DNA of 40,174 nt, from contig JAEYXX010000148.1 of the NCBI GenBank assembly GCA_023431055.1, positions 1 through 40,174 on the forward strand, in the 5' to 3' direction. The stretch comes from Pseudomonadota bacterium (GTDB taxonomy: Bacteria; Pseudomonadota; Gammaproteobacteria; Pseudomonadales; Pseudomonadaceae). Of this stretch, positions 34,224 through 40,174 are shown piece after piece. The position numbers and the translations under genes are program-made. Within the stretch, counting starts at the first letter, position 1, and the number at the start of each line of letters is the position of its first letter. The notes under the pieces were generated by a model that was not told the DNA's origin, did not search any database, and saw only the letters and a program-made list of their open reading frames with translations.

Positions 34224-35357
34224 TCAGCCGGCCAACACCTTGTCCAACGCCTGCTCCAGCGTATTCACCGTGCGCTCGACGTTACCCAGCTTGTCCAGCC
34301 CGAACAGGCCGAGGCGGAAGGTCTGGAAGTCGGCCGGCTCGTCGCACTGCAGCGGCACGCCAGCGGCGATCTGCAGGCCGACGGCGGCGAACTTGGCGCC
34401 GCTCTTGATCTGCCCGTCGTCGGTGTAGCAGACCACCACGCCCGGCGCCTCGAAGCCCTTGGCCGCGACGCTCTTGAAGCCGCGGGCGGCCAGCAGTGCG
34501 CGTACCCGATCACCGAGTTCCTGCTGTTGCTCACGCACCTTGGCGAAGCCGAGGGTCTTCGCCTCGAGCATGGCATCGCGGAAACGCGCCAGGGCATCGC
34601 TAGGCATGGTGGCGTGGTAGGCGTGGCCGCCCTGCTCGTAGGCCTGCATGATCTGCAGCCACTTCTTCAGGTCGCAGGCAAAGCTGCTGCTCTGCGTCGC
34701 CTCGACGCGCGCCTGCGCCGCTTCGCTGAGCATCACCAGAGCGCAGCACGGCGAAGCGCTCCAGCCCTTCTGCGGTGCGCTGATCAGCACGTCGATGCCA
34801 CAGGCCCGCATGTCCACCCAGAGGGTGCCGGAGGCGATGCAGTCGAGCACGAACAGGCCGCCGACCGCATGCACCGCGTCGCTCACGGCGCGCAGGTAGT
34901 CGTCCGGCAGGATCATGCCCGAGGAGGTTTCCACGTGCGGGGCGAACACCACCTGCGGTTTCTCGGCGGCGATGGTGGCCAGCACCTCGTCCAGCGGCGC
35001 GGGGGCGAAGGCGGCCTGATGGCCGTCGGCGACCGCGCGCGCCTTGAGCACCTGGGCTTCGGCAGGAATCCGGCCCATGTCGAAGATCTGCGTCCAGCGG
35101 TAGCTGAACCAGCCGTTGCGAATCACCAGGCACTTCTGCCCGGTCGCCAACTGGCGCGCCACAGCCTCCATGCCATAGGTGCCGCTGCCCGGCACCACCG
35201 CCACGGCATGGGCGTTGTACACCTGTTTCAGGGTGGCGGAGATATCACGCATCACACCCTGGAACGACTGCGACATATGGTTCAGCGAGCGGTCGGTGTA
35301 GACCACCGAATATTCGAGTAGGCCATCGGGATCGATGTCGGGGCAGATCTGGGACAT
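34224..35357 (-). CDS. Class V PLP-dependent aminotransferase (alanine-glyoxylate type)
   Basis: A 377-residue fold-type I aminotransferase of class V. The PLP region is visible in VPGSGTYGMEAVARQL, in FVLDCIASGTLWVDMRACGIDVLIS with the PLP-contacting Asp, and in SAPQKGWSASP with the Schiff-base lysine. The first residues (MSQICPDIDPDGLLEYSVVYTDRS) are typical of a Pseudomonas subgroup. The family includes alanine-glyoxylate, serine-glyoxylate and serine-pyruvate aminotransferases; which reaction applies here cannot be read from sequence. GGAG precedes ATG 35357. It is divergent from the flavoprotein gene, with 113 bp between. Confidence 0.88.
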   Translation of the reverse strand: MSQICPDIDPDGLLEYSVVYTDRSLNHMSQSFQGVMRDISATLKQVYNAHAVAVVPGSGTYGMEAVARQLATGQKCLVIRNGWFSYRWTQIFDMGRIPAEAQVLKARAVADGHQAAFAPAPLDEVLATIAAEKPQVVFAPHVETSSGMILPDDYLRAVSDAVHAVGGLFVLDCIASGTLWVDMRACGIDVLISAPQKGWSASPCCALVMLSEAAQARVEATQSSSFACDLKKWLQIMQAYEQGGHAYHATMPSDALARFRDAMLEAKTLGFAKVREQQQELGDRVRALLAARGFKSVAAKGFEAPGVVVCYTDDGQIKSGAKFAAVGLQIAAGVPLQCDEPADFQTFRLGLFGLDKLGNVERTVNTLEQALDKVLAG

Positions 35358-35470
35358 AACGGGCTCCAGCCGAAAAGGTTCGAGCTGAACCTGCCCCAAC
35401 CCGGGGCAAATGACAAGGCCGCAAGGCACTCGGGTAGAATGCGCGGCCTTTCTCCTGTCTGCTCATCACC

Positions 35471-36709
35471 ATGACCACAGCCGCCAAGCCCAACGTTCAT
35501 AATGTCGCCATCATCGGCGGCGGCCCGGCCGGGTTGATGGCCGCCGAAGTGCTGGCACAGGGCGGTGTGCGTGTGGAGCTGTTCGACGCCATGCCCTCGG
35601 TGGGGCGCAAGTTCCTGCTGGCCGGTGTCGGCGGCATGAACATCACCCACTCCGAGCCCAAGGACGCCTTTATCGGCCGCTACGGCGAACGCCAGGCCGA
35701 AGTCGCGGCGCTGCTGCGTGAGTTCGATGCCGATGCCCTGCGCGAGTGGATTCATGGCCTGGGTATCGACACCTTCGTCGGCACCTCCGGCCGCGTGTTC
35801 CCCACCGATATGAAGGCCGCGCCGCTGCTGCGCGCCTGGCTGCGCCGTCTGCGCGAGCTGGGCGTGACCATCCATACCCGCAGCCGCTGGCTGGGCTGGA
35901 ACGATGACGGCAGCCTGCGTATCGCCGGCACGGACGGTGAGCGCGCACTGGCCGCCGACGCCTGCCTGCTGGCATTGGGCGGTGGCAGCTGGGCACGACT
36001 GGGCTCCGACGGCGCCTGGGTGCCGCTTTTGCAGGCGCGCGGCATCGAGGTGGCAGCGCTGAAGCCGAGCAACTGCGGTTTCGAGGTCGAGGGCTGGAGC
36101 GAGTATCTCAGGGAAAAATTCGCCGGGGCGCCGCTGAAGAACGTCGCCTTGAGCCTGCCCGGCCAGGCGCCTCGCATCGGTGAGTTCGTGCTGACTGCTG
36201 GCGGTATCGAAGGCAGCCTGGTGTACGCCTTTTCCGCCGACATCCGCCGCGCCATCGAGGCCGATGGCCAGGCGCTGATCCACCTCGATCTGCTGCCGCA
36301 GATGCCACTGGCCAAACTGCAGCAGGCGCTGGGCAAACCACGCGGCAAGCACTCCATGGCCAAGCACCTGCACCGCCAGGCCGGCCTCGACGGCGTGAAG
36401 GCCGCATTGCTGCGCGAACTGGCGCCGGCCGCAGCCTTTGCCGAGCCGGTCGATCTGGCAGCCTGGATCAAGGCGCTGCCGATTACCCTGCTACGCACCC
36501 GGCCGCTCGACGAGGCGATCAGCAGCGCCGGCGGCGTGCCCTTTGCGGCACTGGATGACGGTCTGATGCTCAAGGCACTGCCCGGCGTGTTCTGCGCCGG
36601 TGAGATGCTCGATTGGGAAGCGCCAACCGGCGGCTATCTACTCACTGCATGTTTCGCCAGTGGCCGGGTGGCCGCGCAGGGCGTACTCGACTGGTTGCAT
36701 GCCGTGTAG
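35471..36709 (+). CDS. HI0933/YhiN-type FAD-dependent oxidoreductase
   Basis: A 412-residue flavoprotein. The N-terminal dinucleotide motif is GGGPAGLMAAE (Gly16, Gly18, Gly21). It has the family's GRKFLLAGVGGMNITHSEP segment, ALGGGSWARLGSDGAW, and a C-terminal FAD segment PGVFCAGEMLDWEAPTGGY. The length and motifs fit the PP4765-like branch of the HI0933 family. These proteins are often annotated as aminoacetone oxidases, but the true substrate is unknown. The start is ATG 35471; TAGAAT at 35435-35440 may be its -10 element. Cytoplasmic. Confidence 0.9.
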   Translation: MTTAAKPNVHNVAIIGGGPAGLMAAEVLAQGGVRVELFDAMPSVGRKFLLAGVGGMNITHSEPKDAFIGRYGERQAEVAALLREFDADALREWIHGLGIDTFVGTSGRVFPTDMKAAPLLRAWLRRLRELGVTIHTRSRWLGWNDDGSLRIAGTDGERALAADACLLALGGGSWARLGSDGAWVPLLQARGIEVAALKPSNCGFEVEGWSEYLREKFAGAPLKNVALSLPGQAPRIGEFVLTAGGIEGSLVYAFSADIRRAIEADGQALIHLDLLPQMPLAKLQQALGKPRGKHSMAKHLHRQAGLDGVKAALLRELAPAAAFAEPVDLAAWIKALPITLLRTRPLDEAISSAGGVPFAALDDGLMLKALPGVFCAGEMLDWEAPTGGYLLTACFASGRVAAQGVLDWLHAV

Positions 36710-36710
36710 T

Positions 36711-36788
36711 TGTAGGGTGGGCCGGGCAGCGCTCCGTTTCAGCTCACCAAGGCTGGCCGCTGTCGGTGGGCTGAAGCCCACCCTACGG
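36711..36788. repeat. Inverted pair, GTGGGCTGAAGCCCACC family
   Basis: TGTAGGGTGGGCCGGGCAGCG...TTTCAGCTCACC (from 36711) faces GGTGGGCTGAAGCCCACCCTACG (to 36788). It is the same long-arm/short-arm pair as at 22264-22338, in the opposite order. Confidence 0.75.
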
Positions 36789-36800
36789 ACTAGCTAAGGC

Positions 36801-36854
36801 CGTAGGGCGGGTGCAACCCGCCATATCCGGTTGGCGGGTTTCACCCGCCCTACG
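36801..36854. repeat. Inverted pair, GGCGGGTTGCACCCGCC family
   Basis: CGTAGGGCGGGTGCAACCCGCCA (36801-36823) faces TGGCGGGTTTCACCCGCCCTACG (36832-36854) with 8 bp between. It lies 12 bp after a pair of a different family; the two pairs together occupy most of the 233-bp gap before the response regulator. Confidence 0.85.
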
Positions 36855-36942
36855 CCTGAAAAACCGCTGAAACCACTGTGACGCCGCACGGGCTGCGACT
36901 ATGCTGAGTTTCAGCGCTCTCCCACACAGGTAATCCCCCGCC

Positions 36943-37944
36943 GTGATTCCGCTGCTGGTCTGCGACGACTCCAACATGGCGCGCAAGCAATTGATCCGCG
37001 CCCTGCCGGCTGAATGGTCGGTATCCCTCAGCCAGGCGAGCAACGGCGAGGAGGCGCTGGCCCTGATCCGCCAGGGCTTGGGCCAGGTCATGCTGCTCGA
37101 CCTGACCATGCCGGTACTCGACGGCTACCAGACCCTGGCCGCGCTGCGCGCCGAAGGGCTCAAGAGCCAGGTCATCGTGGTGTCCGGCGACGTGCAGGAA
37201 GAAGCCGTGCGTCGCGTACGCGAACTGGGTGCGCTGGCATTCATCAAGAAACCAGCCGATCCGGAAATCCTGCGCCAGACGCTGATCGAGCTGAAACTGT
37301 TCGACCCTCAGGGCACGCCGGCGGCACAGGCCCAGGCGGCGGCGCTGTCGGAGCTGAAGGTGAGCTTCCGCGATGCGCTGCGCGAGGTGAGCAACGTCGC
37401 CATGGGCCGCGCCGCCGCGCTGCTGGCCAAGGTGCTGGGTGTTTTCGTACAGCTGCCAGTACCCCAGGTGAACATCTTCGAGGTCAGCGAACTGCACATG
37501 ACCCTGCTCGACGCCCAGCGCGGTGAACGTTTCAGCGCCATCTGTCAGGGTTTCATCGGCGAGGCCATCGCCGGCGAGGCGCTGCTGCTGTTCCATGATT
37601 CGGAAGTGAACGACATGGCGCGCCTGCTTGGCTGGCAGCCGAAGAACGAAGCAGAAACCTCGGAGATGCTGCTGGACCTGGCCAGCATCCTGATCGGTGC
37701 CTGTCTGGCCGGCATCGCCGAGCAGCTCGACCTGCGTTTTTCCCAGGGACACCCGCAACTGCTCGGGCAACACGCCAGCCTCGACCAGCTGATTCAGGTC
37801 AACTCGCGGCGCTGGCGCAAGACTCTGGCCGTGGAAATCAGCTACAGCCTGGAGGGCCATGCCATCCACTTCGACCTGCTGCTGCTGTTCACCGAAGACT
37901 CGATCAAGCGCCTGACCGCCAAGATCGGCTACCTGATGGAGTGA
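36943..37944 (+). CDS. Response regulator with CheC/CheX-type phosphatase domain
   Basis: A 333-residue two-domain protein starting at GTG. The receiver domain (residues 1-115) has Asp8/Asp9, phosphoacceptor Asp53 in LLDLTMP, Ser81 and Lys103. The C-terminal domain resembles CheC/CheX phosphatases: Asp144-x3-Glu148-x2-Asn151-x22-Pro174 fits the (D/S)-x3-E-x2-N-x22-P signature exactly. The second repeat is degenerate (Glu241, Asp245, Ser248), so only one active site is expected. It may dephosphorylate CheY-like proteins under control of its own phosphorylation. Four bases separate it from the PAS gene, so the two form an operon. Confidence 0.88.
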   Translation: MIPLLVCDDSNMARKQLIRALPAEWSVSLSQASNGEEALALIRQGLGQVMLLDLTMPVLDGYQTLAALRAEGLKSQVIVVSGDVQEEAVRRVRELGALAFIKKPADPEILRQTLIELKLFDPQGTPAAQAQAAALSELKVSFRDALREVSNVAMGRAAALLAKVLGVFVQLPVPQVNIFEVSELHMTLLDAQRGERFSAICQGFIGEAIAGEALLLFHDSEVNDMARLLGWQPKNEAETSEMLLDLASILIGACLAGIAEQLDLRFSQGHPQLLGQHASLDQLIQVNSRRWRKTLAVEISYSLEGHAIHFDLLLLFTEDSIKRLTAKIGYLME

Positions 37945-37948
37945 GACC

Positions 37949-38380
37949 ATGCCCGCGCAGATCGATATCAAGGAAGTTCACTGGCTGCTCGACATCGTGC
38001 AATGCATCGACGTCGGCGTGGTGGTGCTCGACCGCCAGTACCGCGTCGAGGTGTGGAACGCCTTCATGGAAAACCATTCCGGGCTGGGGCCGGATCAGGC
38101 TCAGGGCCGCTCGCTGTTCGAACTGTTCCCGGACATCGACCGCCCCTGGCTGGAACGCAAGGTGGAAAGCGTGGTGCAGCTGGGCACCCGTGCCTTCAGC
38201 CTGTGGCAACAGCGCCCGTACCTGATGCGCTTCAAGAGCTACCAGCCAATCACCGGCCAGGCCGACTTCATGTACCAGAACGTCACCCTGCTGCCGCTGG
38301 CCGGCCAGCCGGTGGAGCATGTGTGCCTGGTGATCTATGACATGACGGCGGCGGCCGTGGCGGCGCAGGCGAACGGGTGA
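37949..38380 (+). CDS. PAS-domain protein
   Basis: A 143-residue single PAS domain: LLDIVQCIDVGVVVLDRQYRVEVWN opens it, followed by GPDQAQGRSLFELFPDID and the C-terminal strands MYQNVTLLPLAGQPVEHVCLVIYDMT. There is no HTH, kinase, GGDEF or EAL domain, so it is a stand-alone sensor. It starts four bases after the response regulator's stop codon. It probably feeds a small-molecule or redox signal to its partner; no cofactor-binding residue can be assigned with confidence. Confidence 0.85.
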   Translation: MPAQIDIKEVHWLLDIVQCIDVGVVVLDRQYRVEVWNAFMENHSGLGPDQAQGRSLFELFPDIDRPWLERKVESVVQLGTRAFSLWQQRPYLMRFKSYQPITGQADFMYQNVTLLPLAGQPVEHVCLVIYDMTAAAVAAQANG

Positions 38381-38386
38381 AATCCA

Positions 38387-38447
38387 TGGCGGGGTGCCCC
38401 CGCCCTACGATACGACCGCAGCCTCGTAGGGCGGGTGAAACCCGCCG
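38387..38447. repeat. Diverged inverted pair, GGCGGGTTGCACCCGCC family
   Basis: TGGCGGGGTGCCCCCGCCCTACG (38387-38409) faces CGTAGGGCGGGTGAAACCCGCCG (38425-38447). The internal bases have changed in both arms, yet each keeps its own palindrome. It lies in the gap between the convergent PAS and helicase genes. Confidence 0.8.
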
Positions 38448-38481
38448 AGACCGCGTCCATGCCCGGTGCACACGGCGCAAC

Positions 38482-39828
38482 CTACGACTTCTTGCCACCC
38501 TTGGGCTTGCTGCCGAAGCTCGGTACCTTGCGCACCGCCTTGACCTTGGGCTTGGCGTCTTCCTCTTCGAACCAGCGGCCGAGGTGGATATTGCCCTTGC
38601 CGGCAGGCTTGCCCGCACCGGGGATCAGCTTCTGCTTGGGCTTCTTCGGTTTCTTCAACACCTGGCCGCCGACCGCCGTCAGCGGTACGCGGTGATCAGG
38701 AATGAAATCCGCTTCGTCGACACGCTTGATCAATTGCTGGGTCAGGTTCTCGATCGCTGCCAGCTGATCCACCTCGTCGGCGCACACCAGGGAGATCGCC
38801 TCGCCCGTGCTGCCGGCGCGGCCGGTACGACCGATGCGGTGCACGTAGTCTTCGGCGTTGATCGGCAGGTCGAGATTGACCACCAGTGGCAGGTCGTCGA
38901 TATCCAGCCCGCGCGCGGCCACGTCGGTGGCCACCAGGATCTGCACCTCACCGGCCTTGAAGCGCTCCAGGGCACGCAAGCGGCTCGGCTGTGGCTTGTC
39001 GCCGTGAATCGAATCAGCTGAGACGCCCATGGCCAGCAGCTCCTGCTCGAGCTGATCGACACCCTTGCGGGTCTTGGCGAACACCAGCACCTGGCCCCAA
39101 CGCTTGACCTGCAACAGGTGCAGGAACAGCTCGCTCTTGCGCTTCTTGTCTACCGGGATCAGCCACTGTTTGACGGTCTTGGCGGCGGCATTGCGCGGGC
39201 TGACTTCCACCGACAGCGGGTCGCGCAGCAGCTCGCCAGCCATCTGCCGGATGGCATCGGAGAAGGTGGCGGAGAACAGCAGGGTCTGGCGCTTTTTCGG
39301 CAGCGCACTGAACAACTCGTCCAGCTCGCGGGCGAATCCCAGATCGAGCATGCGGTCGGCCTCATCGAGGATCAGCGTCTGCAGCTGGGAGAACTTCACC
39401 GCGTTCTGCCGGTACAGGTCGAGCAGCCGACCTGGCGTGGCCACCAGCACGTCCACGCCCTTGCGCAGTTTCATCATCTGCGGGTTGATGCTGACCCCGC
39501 CGTACACCGCGTAGCTGGTCAACGGCAGATGCTGGCCGTAGGCCTGGAAGCTCTGCAGCACCTGTTCGGCTAGCTCGCGAGTCGGCGTCAGCACCAGCGC
39601 ACGCACACTGTTGCTGGCGACCTGCGGGCCTTCCAGGGTCAGGCGCTGCAGCAGCGGCAGGGCGAAACCGGCGGTCTTGCCGGTGCCGGTCTGCGCCGCC
39701 GCCATCAGGTCACGACCCTTGAGCACGGCGGGTATAGCCTGGCTCTGCACCGGGGTCGGCGTCTTGTAGTCGAGGTCAGCGAGGGTGCGCAGCAGCGGCT
39801 CGATCAAACCGAGGGAGGCGAAGGTCAT
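38482..39828 (-). CDS. rhlE: RhlE-type DEAD-box RNA helicase
   Basis: A 448-residue ATP-dependent RNA helicase. Q motif PTPVQSQAIP, Walker A AQTGTGKT (residues 45-52), PTRELAEQ, VATPGRLLD, DEAD at 155-158, SAT at 186-188, then in the second RecA domain ATDVAARGLDIDDL and HRIGRTGRAG. The basic C-terminal tail (KKPKKPKQKLIPG, then VKAVRKVPSFGSKPKGGKKS) suits RNA binding. RhlE proteins act in ribosome assembly and RNA turnover, often in the cold. Pseudomonads carry more than one RhlE, so which paralogue this is remains open. Confidence 0.92.
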   Translation of the reverse strand: MTFASLGLIEPLLRTLADLDYKTPTPVQSQAIPAVLKGRDLMAAAQTGTGKTAGFALPLLQRLTLEGPQVASNSVRALVLTPTRELAEQVLQSFQAYGQHLPLTSYAVYGGVSINPQMMKLRKGVDVLVATPGRLLDLYRQNAVKFSQLQTLILDEADRMLDLGFARELDELFSALPKKRQTLLFSATFSDAIRQMAGELLRDPLSVEVSPRNAAAKTVKQWLIPVDKKRKSELFLHLLQVKRWGQVLVFAKTRKGVDQLEQELLAMGVSADSIHGDKPQPSRLRALERFKAGEVQILVATDVAARGLDIDDLPLVVNLDLPINAEDYVHRIGRTGRAGSTGEAISLVCADEVDQLAAIENLTQQLIKRVDEADFIPDHRVPLTAVGGQVLKKPKKPKQKLIPGAGKPAGKGNIHLGRWFEEEDAKPKVKAVRKVPSFGSKPKGGKKS

Positions 39829-40174
39829 GGGGCAACCGAATCGGAAAGGAAACAGGCGCGCAGTTTAACCTGTCCCTATAGGTAGGAGCGGCTTCAGCCG
39901 CGAAAATCGCCGCTGCGACTGCATGAATGCGGGAGGCAGAACGAAGCAGGATGCCCGAGTGGAAAGCGTCTCTCACGAAACATCCTGAAATCCGCGGCGT
40001 TCTCTCCCGAATACAAAGGCTTCGCGGCTAAAGCGGGATGCCGCCCAGCCGCTCCTTGTATGTTGAGCGCATTACCAACCGCAACGAAGAAACAGTTTCC
40101 GGGGAGGCCGTTCGCTCCTAGAGGCACCTTGCGTGACCTCGTCTGTAGATCGGCCCCCCGCCTCATTACCACTA
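39829..40174. other. Intergenic region with a single REP unit; no confident gene
   Basis: A single REP unit GGTAGGAGCGGCTTCAGCCGCGA is at 39881-39903. A degenerate REP-like stretch is at about 40021-40055. A 92-codon minus-strand frame (39894-40172) is open but unrecognisable and contains the REP at its end. I see no tRNA, terminator or promoter worth calling. Confidence 0.5.

Noticed and set aside
39894..40172. 92-codon minus-strand frame at the window end
   Set aside because: No family resemblance, includes a REP unit in its 3' end and has no convincing ribosome site.

Overview
This is a GC-rich chromosomal window from a Pseudomonas species. The support is a TtgR/TtgABC efflux locus with its operator, an OprC-type copper locus, a purine-use locus with the same gene types I recall from P. 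aeruginosa (8-oxoguanine deaminase, 2OG oxygenase, adenine deaminase), a REP-associated transposase and abundant Pseudomonas-type REP palindromes. The species is not fixed; the P. mendocina/oleovorans group is a guess. I see no tRNA, rRNA, CRISPR array, prophage or insertion sequence other than the REP system.

Layout. 1-2.6 kb: the end of a LysR regulator, a RutR-like TetR regulator and two translationally coupled small genes (YigZ/IMPACT family and a DUF922 protease-like protein). 2.8-4.2 kb: a short-chain dehydrogenase and a lower-GC membrane protein. 4.5-14.1 kb: purine uptake and catabolism. A BMP-type ABC transporter (ATPase and two permeases) is followed by a REP transposase module, 8-oxoguanine deaminase, the transporter's periplasmic binding protein, an Fe(II)/2-oxoglutarate oxygenase and adenine deaminase. 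The ABC operon and the binding-protein gene each have a sigma-54-like GG-N10-GC core with an identical 11-mer exactly 74 bp upstream, which suggests joint nitrogen control.

14.1-20.1 kb (minus strand): a copper-acquisition cluster with two DUF2946 proteins, a PepSY transmembrane protein, a PCuAC periplasmic copper chaperone and the TonB-dependent receptor OprC, followed after a repeat by a small PepSY protein and a cytochrome b561. 20.2-22.2 kb: a LysR regulator divergent from a zinc-type alcohol dehydrogenase-like gene. 22.5-29.4 kb: a small conserved-looking gene, then ttgR divergent from ttgABC, an RND multidrug pump ending in a strong intrinsic terminator.

29.5-33.2 kb (minus strand): an overlapping four-gene run with GNAT acetyltransferase, a tandem SagB-like nitroreductase, acyl-CoA thioesterase II and a HAD phosphatase. 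33.2-39.8 kb: a histone-deacetylase-like amidohydrolase, a class V aminotransferase, a HI0933-type flavoprotein, a response regulator with a CheC/CheX-type phosphatase domain coupled to a PAS protein, and an RhlE-type DEAD-box helicase. Many intergenic gaps carry palindromic repeats in inverted pairs. At least four sequence families are visible, but only one REP transposase is encoded here.
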